NCBI RefSeq assembly: GCF_900119365.1 | Contig: NZ_FPJO01000014.1 | Coordinates: 122,547-186,546 of the forward strand | Direction of reading: 5' to 3' | Source of the DNA: Streptomyces atratus | Lineage (GTDB): Bacteria; Actinomycetota; Actinomycetes; Streptomycetales; Streptomycetaceae | DNA length: 64,000 nt | In this document: positions 50,752 to 59,832 of the stretch, in pieces | How positions within the stretch are numbered: position 1 is the first letter of the stretch | How the letters are laid out: the number at the start of each line of letters is the position of its first letter | Made by a program: the position numbers and the translations under genes | The notes under the pieces: model-generated | The model's input: only the letters and a program-made list of their open reading frames with translations | What the model was told of the DNA's origin: nothing | Database searches by the model: none

Positions 50752-52169
50752 CACCACCCGGTCCACAGCAGGTGGTTGACGAGCAGGGCGACGACAGCCT
50801 GTGCGGTCAGCCAGCCGCGCCGGGTGCTGGTGGGCAGAAGGGCGGCGGCGGGCAGCAGCCAGAGGATGAAGGGCTGCCAGATGCGTTCCGTCTCCGCCTT
50901 GCTCATCCCGGACAGGTCGGCGGCCAGGAGCGCCAGGAACGCCATCAGTGTGAGCAGAATCAGCCGTTGGGACGCATGGGCGGTGCCGGTGCGCAGCGTA
51001 CGTACGGCTCCGGGGGTGCCGGCCGCGGCCCGGCGGAGTCCGGCGACCGTGGCGAGGCCCGCGGCGATCGCGGTGCAGGCGAGATTCGCCCAGACCCAGT
51101 AGGAGTACGGGCGGATACCGCCGGCCCCTTGGTAGTAGCGCTCGACCAGCAGCCGGTAGCTCTCCCACCAGTCGTAGCCCGCCAGGGTGAAGAGGACCGG
51201 GACGACCAGCGCTCCGGCGAGGAAGAGGGGGACGGAGCGGGCTCTACGGGCGAGGACGAGGACGCCCAGGAGCAGAAACGCGATCAGCGTCAGACCGTAA
51301 CTGAGGTAGCAGGTCAGCCCGAACAGCAGACCGGAGGCGAATGCGGCGGCCATGGGGAGGCGGACCGAACGGGTCGCGGCCAGGGCGAGGAGGGCCACGG
51401 ACCAGGCGGCGACGGCGGCGAAGCAGGCATCCGCCGAGGTGCCGGTCCACACCGCGACCGGTGCGAGGACCAGGAACGGGGCTGCGCGGCGTGCGAGGCG
51501 TTCGTCGGCCAGGACTCGGAGCGTGATCAGGGCGGCCGGGACGGCGGAGGCGCCGACCACGATGCACCAGCCCCCGGCCCAGCCTCCGCCGCCGAGCCCG
51601 ATGCGGTCGAGCAGGACGAAGGTGAGCGTGGCGCCCGGTGGATGGCCGGCGACATGGGTGGGCCAGTTGTCCGGGGAGCCGATCAGGATGTGGTCGTCGA
51701 AGCCGCGCAGGGCCGCACCGATGTCCTGGAAACGGTCGATGGCCTGCAGATATTCATGCTTGGTGGTGAGCCGTCCGGCGATGCCCCGGCCCCAGCCGTC
51801 GATCAGCGCCAGCGAGAAGACCCAGGCGAGCGACGCCGCCCAGGCGGCCGGGAGCAGCGCCCGCCGGCGGATACGGTCGGCCAGCGGCGGCCCGTAAGCG
51901 ACGACGGCCGCTGCCACGGCGACGGCGGCCGGGGTGCCGGGGCCGGTGTGCGGGTACCAGGACGCCAGCAGGGGAGGCCAGTGGACGTGGAGGCTTCCGT
52001 CGGCGTCCTGGATCGACCGGCCGACGAGCACGGCGGCGGTGACGAGCAGAACGCCCGCCGCAGCGGCGATCAAGTCGCTGCGGCGGGCGGTGCGGCGACC
52101 GGTTTCGTCCATCGTTCGGTGACCGGTTTCGTCCATGGCGGGATGTTCTGTGCGGTCCTCGGTCTTCAC
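50751..52169 (-). CDS. Integral membrane glycosyltransferase-like protein (GT-C/mannosyltransferase type)
   Basis: A 472-aa protein with about 11-12 hydrophobic helices. A large extracytoplasmic loop after the early helices carries HEYLQAIDRF and a PTHVAGHPPGATLTF segment, features of polyprenol-phosphate-sugar-dependent GT-C enzymes (ArnT/PMT-like). The N-terminus has a duplicated MDETGHRT/MDETGRRT stretch, leaving the start codon uncertain among three in-frame ATGs (52169, 52136, 52115). It would glycosylate a cell-surface acceptor using a lipid-linked sugar, and it neighbours a Dpm1-like GT2 that could make that donor. Confidence 0.75.
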   Translation of the reverse strand: MKTEDRTEHPAMDETGHRTMDETGRRTARRSDLIAAAAGVLLVTAAVLVGRSIQDADGSLHVHWPPLLASWYPHTGPGTPAAVAVAAAVVAYGPPLADRIRRRALLPAAWAASLAWVFSLALIDGWGRGIAGRLTTKHEYLQAIDRFQDIGAALRGFDDHILIGSPDNWPTHVAGHPPGATLTFVLLDRIGLGGGGWAGGWCIVVGASAVPAALITLRVLADERLARRAAPFLVLAPVAVWTGTSADACFAAVAAWSVALLALAATRSVRLPMAAAFASGLLFGLTCYLSYGLTLIAFLLLGVLVLARRARSVPLFLAGALVVPVLFTLAGYDWWESYRLLVERYYQGAGGIRPYSYWVWANLACTAIAAGLATVAGLRRAAAGTPGAVRTLRTGTAHASQRLILLTLMAFLALLAADLSGMSKAETERIWQPFILWLLPAAALLPTSTRRGWLTAQAVVALLVNHLLWTGW

Positions 52170-52331
52170 GCAGGCACGCTATGCACAGCAGGGCGGTTCG
52201 CGTGAGTGCCGCAGGATCGTGTCACCGAACCGTCAGATCTTGCTCCGGCTGCCCGCTCCGGGGTGTGACGTCAGAGATTCGTCAGGAGTCGTACGCCCTG
52301 CGGTCGGGCGGCCCGGGCATAGCTTCGGGAC

Positions 52332-53645
52332 ATGGGTGACAGACGTTTCGGAAAAGGTTCCCCCTTCTCGCTTCCGGACTCGGCAACGGGTCGTGGCCCG
52401 GCCTTCACCGGGCGGCTTCCCTCCGCGCCCGGGTTCTGGCGCAGCCCGGTGCGCGGCGTCCGGTTCACGGCGGTGCTCGGGCTGATCCTGCTCGCCGGGC
52501 TCACCCTGCTGTTCGTGACCGGTCTGCTGTCGTACGCCGCGTACAACCCGGACCTCGCGCCGGTCAACGACAAGACGCCGGGCAAGGGCCTGCTGGGGTT
52601 CTATCTCTTCGCCTGGCCGACCGGTCCGCACTGGCTGTACCGGCTGACCCAGGGGCTGCACGTCACGGTGGGCATCGCCCTCGTCCCGGTACTGCTGGCG
52701 AAGCTCTGGTCGGTGATCCCGAAACTCTTCGTGCTGCCGCCGGTCCGGTCGGCAGGGCATGCGCTGGAGCGGGTGTCGCTGCTGCTGCTCGTCGGCGGAG
52801 CACTGTTCGAGTTCATCACCGGACTGCTCAACATCCAGCTGGAGTACGTGTTCCCGGGGTCGTTCTATCCGCTGCACTTCTACGGGGCGTGGGTGTTCTT
52901 CGCCGCGTTTCTCGCCCATACCGGGCTGAAGCTGCCGCGGGCCGTCCGGGTGCTGCGGGGCGGCCGGCTGGAGGGCTCCGCGCCGGGCGAGGCGGATGAA
53001 CTGGCCGCCCCCGACCCCGCTCTGCCGACCATTTCCCGGCGCGGTGCGCTCGCCATGACGGGCGGTGGGTCGCTGCTGCTGCTGATCACGTCGGCGGGCC
53101 GGAGCTTCGACGGGCCGCTACGGCAGGTCGCCCTCCTCACCCCGCACGGCGCGGCCGAACCGGGCCCGGGGCCGAACGGCTTCCAGATCAACAAGACGGC
53201 CGCAGCCGTCGGGGTGACGGCGGCCGATGCGGGGCGGGACTGGCGGCTGACCGTCAGTGGGCCCGCCGGGAAGATCCGGCTCAGCAGGGAACAGCTGCTG
53301 GCCATGGACCAGCACAGCGCGGCGCTGCCGATCGCGTGCGTGGAGGGCTGGGCGACGTCGGACCAGTGGTGGCGCGGAGTGCGTCTGAGGGATCTGGCGG
53401 CCCTCGCGGGGTATCCGGACCGGCCGCCGGGGGTGCTGGTGGAGTCCGTCCAGCGCAGCGGGGCGTTCCGGAAGGCGGCGCTCCGCGACAACCAGGTGCG
53501 CGACCCGCGCGCGCTGCTGGCATTGCAGGTCAACGGCGAGAACCTCTCGCTCGATCACGGATATCCGGCACGGATCATCGTCCCGGCGGCCCCTGGCGTG
53601 CTCAACACCAAATGGGTGACCCGGCTGACGTTCGAGGCGCTGTGA
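52332..53645 (+). CDS. Membrane-anchored sulfite oxidase-like molybdopterin oxidoreductase
   Basis: A 437-aa protein. Residues ~40-215 hold four transmembrane helices with conserved-looking histidines (QGLHVTVG, PLHFYGAW), suggesting a heme b-binding module. A TISRRG segment before another hydrophobic stretch may be a Tat-like or membrane-tethering motif. The C-terminal SUOX fold (about 265-437) has the Mo-ligand Cys in PIACVEGWATSDQWW. It is probably an envelope oxidoreductase passing electrons to the membrane module. The next gene overlaps by 4 nt. Confidence 0.85.
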   Translation: MGDRRFGKGSPFSLPDSATGRGPAFTGRLPSAPGFWRSPVRGVRFTAVLGLILLAGLTLLFVTGLLSYAAYNPDLAPVNDKTPGKGLLGFYLFAWPTGPHWLYRLTQGLHVTVGIALVPVLLAKLWSVIPKLFVLPPVRSAGHALERVSLLLLVGGALFEFITGLLNIQLEYVFPGSFYPLHFYGAWVFFAAFLAHTGLKLPRAVRVLRGGRLEGSAPGEADELAAPDPALPTISRRGALAMTGGGSLLLLITSAGRSFDGPLRQVALLTPHGAAEPGPGPNGFQINKTAAAVGVTAADAGRDWRLTVSGPAGKIRLSREQLLAMDQHSAALPIACVEGWATSDQWWRGVRLRDLAALAGYPDRPPGVLVESVQRSGAFRKAALRDNQVRDPRALLALQVNGENLSLDHGYPARIIVPAAPGVLNTKWVTRLTFEAL

Positions 53646-54142
53646 GCGGGAAGGCGGGGAACCGGGTGAATCCGCGAGTGGTTCTCAGACGTTGGTACGG
53701 GGAAGGGCCGCTGCATCTCCTCCTGCTGGCCGCGACATTCGCCCTCGCGGGCTATGCGGGCGTACGGCTGCTGGGGGGCGACACCTTCGCGATCGTGGTG
53801 TGGTTCATCGGCTCCGCACTCCTGCACGATCTCGTGTTGCTGCCGCTGTACGCGTCGGCGGACCTGGTCCTGCGCCGGGCGCTCGGGCCCCGTACCCGGC
53901 TGGTCAACTACGTCCGCGTACCGACCTTCCTCTCCGGCCTGCTCCTGCTGATGTGGTGGCCGCTGATCACCCGGCACGCGGTGCGGTACGAGCCCTACAG
54001 CGGGCTGTCCCTCGATGTGTTCCTGGGGAACTGGCTGCTGATCACGGGGTTGCTGTTCGCGGGCTCGGCGCTGTTGCTCGTCATCCGTGCCGCCCGGTTG
54101 CGACGCAGGGACACGAGGGGACGGCCGTCCGCCTCCCACTGA
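53642..54142 (+). CDS. Four-helix membrane protein coupled to the Mo-oxidoreductase
   Basis: A 166-aa protein starting at GTG 53642, which overlaps the oxidoreductase stop (GTGA); a GTG at 53666 is an alternative. It has four hydrophobic helices (about residues 20-40, 45-65, 88-108, 128-150) with an LHDLVLLPLY segment in the second. No catalytic motif. The tight coupling suggests it is a subunit or assembly partner of the molybdoenzyme. Confidence 0.75.
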   Translation: MSGKAGNRVNPRVVLRRWYGEGPLHLLLLAATFALAGYAGVRLLGGDTFAIVVWFIGSALLHDLVLLPLYASADLVLRRALGPRTRLVNYVRVPTFLSGLLLLMWWPLITRHAVRYEPYSGLSLDVFLGNWLLITGLLFAGSALLLVIRAARLRRRDTRGRPSASH

Positions 54143-54385
54143 TCGACGGGCTGCCAGCCGTACGCCCGCGCACCGCAGCAGGGCCGGTGCGCCGAGCCGG
54201 GCCCAGGGAAAGGGTGAGGCGGTCGCGGGGCCGAAGGCGCCGGTGGCGGCGGCCGCCGTGCCGCGTCCGTCGTCCAGCCGGACCTGGAGTCTCTCGTCGT
54301 TGTCCTGGCCCTCGCCCGGCAGGGTCGAAGACGGAGCGGTGCAGCGCCGCTCCACCGAGTCGAAGGGCGTGGGCGACGGCGGGTC

Positions 54386-55063
54386 TCATCGGATCTCCGC
54401 CGGGGTCAGCAGGGCGAGCGTCGCGGCGAACCGGCCGTGCGGCGCCGCGGCGGCGACAGCGACGGCGTCTTGTGCGGTGTCCACATCACGCAACTGCGGA
54501 AGGTCGCGCACGGTCAGCCCGGCGTCGACCAGGCGCCGGCGCTGGACCGCTCCGGTCTCGGGTACGGACATGGGAACGCCGAGCAGGAGCTCCGGGGCGG
54601 GGACCGCCAGTCCGAGTGCCCAGAAGCCGCCGTCGTCGGCCGGTCCGAACCAGGCGTCGCAGCCGTCCCAGGCGGCAGGACGGAGCGCGGCGGCCAGGTG
54701 GGCGGCGGTGATCTGGGGGGTGTCCATGCCGATGAGGAGAGTCGGGCCAGTACAGCAGGCGAAGGCCGCGGCAAGCCGTTCGTCGAGGCGGCCGGTGCCT
54801 TGCGGCAACACCTCGATGCCGGGCGGCAGCCACGGTCCCGGCTGTCCTTCGAGGACGACGGCGCGGCGCCGGGCGGGCAGGGTGCACACGGTCCGCAGAG
54901 TGTCACCGAGCGCCGCCTCGGCGAGCCGGGCGGCCTGGGCGGGCGTGAACGGCGGGGTGAGCCGGGTCTTGACCCGGCCCTGCAGCGGTTCCTTGGCGAT
55001 GACCAGCACGGTCGTGGGGCCCGACAGGTCCTCGGCCGAGCGGAGGCCGACTGGGGCGCTCAC
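54386..55063 (-). CDS. DUF2064 / TIGR04282-type glycosyltransferase-like protein
   Basis: A 225-aa Rossmann-like protein: TTVLVIAKEPLQGRVKTRLTPP at the N-terminus, LIGMDTPQITAAHL (DxP in place of DxD) and GPADDGGFWALGL. These mark the DUF2064 family, related to nucleotidyl/glycosyl transferases. GTG 55063 overlaps the stop of the GT2 gene (GTGA). It is co-transcribed with the GT2 gene; both probably act in making a surface glycolipid. Biochemical role unproven. Confidence 0.82.
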   Translation of the reverse strand: MSAPVGLRSAEDLSGPTTVLVIAKEPLQGRVKTRLTPPFTPAQAARLAEAALGDTLRTVCTLPARRRAVVLEGQPGPWLPPGIEVLPQGTGRLDERLAAAFACCTGPTLLIGMDTPQITAAHLAAALRPAAWDGCDAWFGPADDGGFWALGLAVPAPELLLGVPMSVPETGAVQRRRLVDAGLTVRDLPQLRDVDTAQDAVAVAAAAPHGRFAATLALLTPAEIR

Positions 55064-55806
55064 CGGGGCACCCCCGGACGCGCGGTCCCCGGAGCCGTCC
55101 CGGCCGGTGGCTGGAGCAGCACCGCGCGCATGTCGCGCACCGCCTGCCAGGTACCCCGCCAGGTGCCGGTGACCTTCGACTTTCCGCTGCGAGGGAGATA
55201 CGGGACGTCGGTCTCCGCGACCCGCAGCCCGGCGTCCGCCGCGCGGACCACCATCTGCAGTGGGTAGCCGCTGCGCCGGTCGGTGAGACCGAGCGCCAGT
55301 AGATCCGCCCGGCGCCCGGCCCGCATCGGGCCGAGGTCGTGCAGCCGCAAACCGGTACGGCGGCGCAGCATCCGGGCCAGCGCGAAATTGCCGACGCGGG
55401 CGTGCAGCGGCCAAGCACCGCGGCCCTCGGGGCAGCGGCGGCCGAGCAGCAGGTCGGTCTCACCGTCGGCGATCCGGCGTACGAAGGCGGGGAGCAGGCC
55501 GGGGTCGAGGGAGCCGTCGCAGTCGCAGAAGCAGACGAACTCCGCCTCGGCGGCGAGCAGTCCGGCATGGCAGGCGGCGCCGAAGCCGCGTCGCTGCTCG
55601 TGCACGACGGTGGCGCCGAGCGAGCGGGCCAGCTCGGCCGATCCGTCGGTGGAGCCGTTGTCGACGACGATCGCGCGCCAGCCGTCCGGGACGGCGTCCA
55701 GCACCCGGGGCAGTGCCGCGGCCTCGTCCAGACAGGGCAGGACGACATCGGCATTCGGCGTAGGGATGCGGGCGTACGGAGGGCCCGTCAGGGAGGAGTC
55801 GGTCAC
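55060..55806 (-). CDS. GT2-family glycosyltransferase (Dpm1/polyprenol-phosphate type)
   Basis: A 248-aa GT-A enzyme starting at GTG 55806. N-terminal ADVVLPCLDEAAALPRVL, IVVDNGSTDGSAELA and the metal-binding FCDCDGSLDP (DxD-like) are present. An SGYPLQMVVRAADAGLRVAETDVPYLPR segment follows. It is likely to transfer a hexose to polyprenyl phosphate, giving a donor for membrane GT-C enzymes such as the one at 50.8-52.2 kb. It is first in a two-gene operon with the DUF2064 gene. The 246-bp gap upstream (55807-56052) shows no gene. Confidence 0.87.
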   Translation of the reverse strand: MTDSSLTGPPYARIPTPNADVVLPCLDEAAALPRVLDAVPDGWRAIVVDNGSTDGSAELARSLGATVVHEQRRGFGAACHAGLLAAEAEFVCFCDCDGSLDPGLLPAFVRRIADGETDLLLGRRCPEGRGAWPLHARVGNFALARMLRRRTGLRLHDLGPMRAGRRADLLALGLTDRRSGYPLQMVVRAADAGLRVAETDVPYLPRSGKSKVTGTWRGTWQAVRDMRAVLLQPPAGTAPGTARPGVPR

Positions 55807-56052
55807 GCCGCTCACCCTACGGAGCAGAAACCGACATTCCGGGCTCCGTTTTCTTACGAAAAATGGACGTCGGCCCGGTAGCAGCGAACCGGGCCCGCGT
55901 GCCGCACCTGCACGCCGGGGTGGTGCGATGGAGAACATCCCGGACGGTTCAGGCCCAGGTGCGCACAGGGGCCACGCGGGCGTCCGCAACGTGGCCGGCG
56001 GCTGCTGCTTCGAGATCACGCTCCCTCTGGCATTCACATGAGCCCGTCACTC

Positions 56053-57162
56053 TCAGTATCCAGACGGGTCCTCGCCGGAGCGAGCCGGTGAACTCCCGGT
56101 GTCCGGGCGCATCCCCCGCAACGGGGCCGTCGCGAACTCCGCCATTCCCTTGGCGAACCCTTCCTGCGGATTCCAGCCCAGCTCGTCCCGCAGCCGTCGT
56201 GAGTCCGCAGTGACATGGCGTACATCACCGAGCCGGTATTCGCCGGTGACCTTCGGAGCAGGGCCACCATGTGCCGAAGCCAGTGCCGAGGCCATCTCGC
56301 CGATGGTGCGGGGATCCCCACTCCCGGTGTTGTAAACAGCGAAACTGCCCGGCCCGCGCCCTTTGACGGCTTCCAGTGCCAATGCGTTCGCGGCCGCCAC
56401 ATCCCGTACGTGGACGAAATCCCTCCGTTGGCAGCCGTCCTCGAAGACCCGGGGGGCCTCTCCACGGGCCAGAGCCGACCGAAAGAAAGAGGCGACACCG
56501 GCGTACGGTGTGTCGCGCGGCATCCCCGGTCCGTACACGTTGTGGTAGCGCAGCGACACCGCGGACCCGCCCGTCGCGCGCGCCCAGGCCGCGGTGAGAT
56601 GTTCCTGGGCGAGCTTGGTGGCCGCGTACACATTGCGCGGGTCCGTGGGCGCTTCCTCGGCGACCAGGCCAGGTGCCAACTCCGCACCACAGCCTGGACA
56701 GTGTGGCTCGAACCGGCCCGCGTCCAGGTCGGCCACCGTCCTCGGTCCCGGCCGGACCGTGCCGTGGCGGGGGCAGTCGTAACGTCCCTCGCCGTAGACC
56801 ACCATCGAACCGGCCAGGGCCAGGCTTCGCACACCCGCCTCGGCCATCGCCGCAAGCAGCACAGCCGTCCCGAGATCATTGCACCCGACGTACTCGGGCG
56901 CGTCCGCGAAGTCATTTCCCAAGCCGACCATCGCTGCCTGATGACACACGGCGTCGATGCCCCGTAGAGCCCTGTCCACCGCCTCCCGATCGCGAACGTC
57001 CGCGATGATTCGCTCGGCGTCGCAGTCTGCGGGGTCTACTGCCGCACCGTGTACCGAAGACAGCAGTGCGTCGAACACGACTGCCTGATGCCCGGCCGAT
57101 GAGAGGGTGCGGACAATCTCCGACCCGATAAATCCGGCTCCACCGGTAACCAGTACGCGCAT
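56053..57162 (-). CDS. NAD-dependent epimerase/dehydratase (SDR) with inserted zinc-ribbon-like segment
   Basis: A 369-aa extended SDR: nucleotide-binding TGGAGFIG (7-14), catalytic Ser in LAGSMVVYGEG, and the YxxxK pair Tyr179/Lys183 (VYAATKLAQEH). Between the VYGEG strand and YAATK there is a ~45-residue insertion with Cys130, His133, Cys155 and Cys158 (CPRH...CPGC). This is the spacing of a zinc ribbon and is unusual for sugar-nucleotide epimerases. It probably acts on a nucleotide sugar for the neighbouring glycosyltransferases. Start ATG 57162; the open frame further upstream is not coding. Confidence 0.87.
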   Translation of the reverse strand: MRVLVTGGAGFIGSEIVRTLSSAGHQAVVFDALLSSVHGAAVDPADCDAERIIADVRDREAVDRALRGIDAVCHQAAMVGLGNDFADAPEYVGCNDLGTAVLLAAMAEAGVRSLALAGSMVVYGEGRYDCPRHGTVRPGPRTVADLDAGRFEPHCPGCGAELAPGLVAEEAPTDPRNVYAATKLAQEHLTAAWARATGGSAVSLRYHNVYGPGMPRDTPYAGVASFFRSALARGEAPRVFEDGCQRRDFVHVRDVAAANALALEAVKGRGPGSFAVYNTGSGDPRTIGEMASALASAHGGPAPKVTGEYRLGDVRHVTADSRRLRDELGWNPQEGFAKGMAEFATAPLRGMRPDTGSSPARSGEDPSGY

Positions 57163-57215
57163 GGCGCCCACGCTAGGCCGCCGGCGAATCGCATGGCCGG
57201 TTCCGGCGCGGCGCG

Positions 57216-57452
57216 TCACGGGATCATGAGAGATGTCCTGCGGACGCCCGCAGACGGGACGTTCTTGCGGACCTCGGCCGGGGTCCTGCCCAGTCGGTAC
57301 GTCGTGTGCCGTTGGGCGGTCCACCGGCTCCATCTCGCGAAAGCGAGCCTGGTTCCCTCCGCCATCTGCCGGAAGGTGCCCCGCCCGTACCGCGCGGGGT
57401 CGGTCGCGCTGTCCAGCACGAAGCGGTCGGATCGCCGGGGGAACAACTGCAT
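57216..57452 (-). pseudogene. Gene remnant overlapping the serine hydrolase tail
   Basis: A 78-codon frame on the minus strand with high third-position GC and protein-like composition (FRQMAEGTRLAFARWSRW, TTYRLGRTPAEVRKNV). It lies out of frame inside the apparent C-terminal tail of the serine hydrolase gene. It reads like the C-terminal end of a lost gene whose 5' part is missing. Family not recognised. Confidence 0.4.
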
Positions 57453-59113
57453 CGGCCGGCATGCTCAGACCCGACGCTCCGCGGCCGCCGGGGTTGAACA
57501 GCAGCACGCCGCGGGCCAGGGGTCTCACCGCCGCATCGCCGCAGGTCCCAGGCGCCGAGGGCCGTGCGCTCCGCGGCGAGCAGCAGGGCGAGTACGACGG
57601 CGGTCACCAGGCTCCATCCCACGTCGGGGATCCACAGCAGCGCCATGGCCGGCGTGCCGCCCAGGGTCGAGGGCAACCACCACAGGAGCGCCGCGAGGGT
57701 CAGCGTGGCGGCGACCGATGCGGTGGTGGTCAGTGCGATCCTGCGCCGGGAGCGGGCGCGGGCCGCCGTGCGGCGTCGGGGCAGGCGGCGCAGGGCCGGG
57801 GCCGCCAGGCAGAGCAGGAGGGCGGCGGCGAGGCCCGCCGTGGTCCACGGCAGGACGATGGCGAGGGGGTCCGTCGGCGTGGCGCGGGGGGTCGCTCCGG
57901 AGAGCAGCTGCGCCGCTCCGAAGGCAGCGTCGCCGAACTCCTGGGCGCGCAGCTGGTGGTAGGCGTTCTGCAGGACGATCACGGCCCGGTCACTGTCGGG
58001 CAGCATGACGACCATGGCGTGGTGACCGGGCAGCGCTCCGTCCTTCCAGACCATGCGCTCACCGGTGCCCTTGAGCGTTCCGACGGACCAGCCGAGGCCG
58101 TAGCGGCCGACGCTGCCGTCCACATGGCCACGCTGGGTTTCGGCCGTTCCCTTCGCCGAGAGCACCCGCCGCCCGTCCAGCCGGCCGCCGTCGAGTTCGG
58201 CGAGGACGAACCGGGTCAAGTCCCGGAGGCTGCCGCCCACATGACCGAAGGGGACGCCTGCGGTGTCGTACGGCGCGTCGAACCGCACCGGGGTGCCGAA
58301 GACGGACCGGTGACCGGGCGCCACCCGTTCACGCTCGAAGTCCTGCTCGGTGGCGACGGCGTGGTCCATGCCGAGCGGGTCGAGGACCCTCTCGTGCAGG
58401 TACGTACCGAACGGTCGCCCCGAGACCTCCTCTACCAGCGCGCCGAGCACGGCGTAACCGGCGCTGGAGTACGCGTACGACGTACCCGGCCGGGAGGTCG
58501 GAGCGATCCGCGCGAGGTCACGGACCGCGTCGGCGAGGGCGCCCGGCGCGTTGTCGTAGCGGTCGCCGATCTCGTTGCCGGCGGAGGCGGGGATGCCGCT
58601 GGTGTTGGTGAGCAGGTGCCGGACCGTGATGCGGTCGGACACGTCCGGGTCGACGAGCCTGAACCGGGGGAGGTACGTCCGCACCGGTTCGTCGAGGTTC
58701 ACCCGGCCCGCCTCCACGAGCTGCATCACGGCGAGACCGGTGACCGGCTTGGACACCGAGCCCCAGAGGAACGGGGTGTCCGGTGTGACGGCCCGGCCCC
58801 TGCCGTCCTCGCCGAAGCCGCGCCGGTGCACGACGCGGCCGTCCTCGATCACGGCGAGCGCGGCGCCGGGCGTGCCCGTCGCGTCGAGCCGGCCTCGGAC
58901 GAACGCGTCGATCTCCCGCACGGTCCCGGCCTCGTCGGCGGCCGCGGCGCGGGAGGCCGCACCCGTCGGCGCCGTCGTCCGTGCTCCCGCACCCTCGGCT
59001 GCCGCGGTCGCGGGAGCGAGCGCGGCCAGCGCACCCGCCACCAGTCCCGCTGCGGCCGACTTCCCCAGCCCTGTGCGCCATCGGCGCCCCTGTGTCCTGC
59101 CCGTCGCCGCCAT
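57224..59113 (-). CDS. Secreted/membrane serine hydrolase (class C beta-lactamase fold)
   Basis: A 629-aa protein as drawn. It has a signal peptide (about residues 15-40, ending TAAAEG), then a serine beta-lactamase-like domain with SVSK (SxxK nucleophile), YSSAGY (YxN-like) and an HxG-like segment DGALPGHHAM. It then has four transmembrane helices (about residues 410-515). The final ~100 residues are Arg/Pro/Ser-rich, low in structure, and read out of frame through a gene-like remnant, so the native stop has probably been lost. ATG 59113 is preferred over GTG 59125. Divergent from a TetR gene that may control it. Confidence 0.82.
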   Translation of the reverse strand: MAATGRTQGRRWRTGLGKSAAAGLVAGALAALAPATAAAEGAGARTTAPTGAASRAAAADEAGTVREIDAFVRGRLDATGTPGAALAVIEDGRVVHRRGFGEDGRGRAVTPDTPFLWGSVSKPVTGLAVMQLVEAGRVNLDEPVRTYLPRFRLVDPDVSDRITVRHLLTNTSGIPASAGNEIGDRYDNAPGALADAVRDLARIAPTSRPGTSYAYSSAGYAVLGALVEEVSGRPFGTYLHERVLDPLGMDHAVATEQDFERERVAPGHRSVFGTPVRFDAPYDTAGVPFGHVGGSLRDLTRFVLAELDGGRLDGRRVLSAKGTAETQRGHVDGSVGRYGLGWSVGTLKGTGERMVWKDGALPGHHAMVVMLPDSDRAVIVLQNAYHQLRAQEFGDAAFGAAQLLSGATPRATPTDPLAIVLPWTTAGLAAALLLCLAAPALRRLPRRRTAARARSRRRIALTTTASVAATLTLAALLWWLPSTLGGTPAMALLWIPDVGWSLVTAVVLALLLAAERTALGAWDLRRCGGETPGPRRAAVQPRRPRSVGSEHAGRCSCSPGDPTASCWTARPTPRGTGGAPSGRWRREPGSLSRDGAGGPPNGTRRTDWAGPRPRSARTSRLRASAGHLS

Positions 59114-59146
59114 GTCCGCAGCCACCCTCGATTCGCGTCCGTTTTT

Positions 59147-59164
59147 ACAATACGAGCATATTGT
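59147..59164. promoter_or_regulatory. Candidate TetR operator
   Basis: ACAATA-N6-TATTGT, an AT-rich inverted repeat in a GC-rich background, located between the divergent serine hydrolase (start 59113) and TetR (start 59206) genes. Confidence 0.6.
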
Positions 59165-59205
59165 TTAAGGGTTCCGCAAGGCAGGGCGACGGTTACCCTG
59201 ACGGC

Positions 59206-59832
59206 ATGCCGAAGGTCGTCGATCACCAAGCCAGGCGCGTCCAGGTCGCCGACGCCGTGCAGGAGCTGATCACCGAGCAGGGACTCGACCGGGTGACCAT
59301 GGCCCGGACCGCCGCCACGGCGGGCGTCTCCGTGGGCCACGTACAGCACTACTTCTCGACCAAGGACGAGATGCTGCTGTTCACCCACGATCGCGTCGTA
59401 CGGAAGATCCTCGACCGGGTCTCGACGCTCGGCGAGCGCGCGACGCGTCAGCGGCTGCCGATCCGCGACGTGGTCACCGAAGGGCTCGCCGAGTGGCTCC
59501 CGGTGGACCCGCGCCGCCGCTCGGCACATCGGGTGGTGCTGGCGTTCCTGGGCCGCACCATCGACAATCCGCAGCTCGCGAGCGCCCACGCCGAGACGGG
59601 TCGGCTCATCCGCTCGATGCTCGCCACGGCCGTCCACAACGGCAAGGAGTGCGGCGAGGTCCCGCACGACACCGATCCGGCCCTCGCCTCCTTCGAGCTC
59701 CACTGCCTGACCGAAGGCCTGGCCCTGGAGCTCGGCTCCGACCCCGACACCGACGCCTCCCGTGCCGCTCTCGGCCTCGTCGCGGCGCGCGTCCGGGCCG
59801 TCTTTTCCGGCCGGTGCCGCCAGTACGAGTGA
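59206..59832 (+). CDS. TetR-family transcriptional regulator
   Basis: A 208-aa repressor with an N-terminal helix-turn-helix (LITEQGLDRVTMARTAATAGVSVGHVQHYFSTKDEML, the typical TetR signature) and an all-helical ligand domain. It lies 92 bp from the divergent serine hydrolase gene with a palindromic operator candidate between them, so it probably controls both. Start ATG 59206, without a clear ribosome site. Ligand unknown. Confidence 0.92.
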   Translation: MPKVVDHQARRVQVADAVQELITEQGLDRVTMARTAATAGVSVGHVQHYFSTKDEMLLFTHDRVVRKILDRVSTLGERATRQRLPIRDVVTEGLAEWLPVDPRRRSAHRVVLAFLGRTIDNPQLASAHAETGRLIRSMLATAVHNGKECGEVPHDTDPALASFELHCLTEGLALELGSDPDTDASRAALGLVAARVRAVFSGRCRQYE

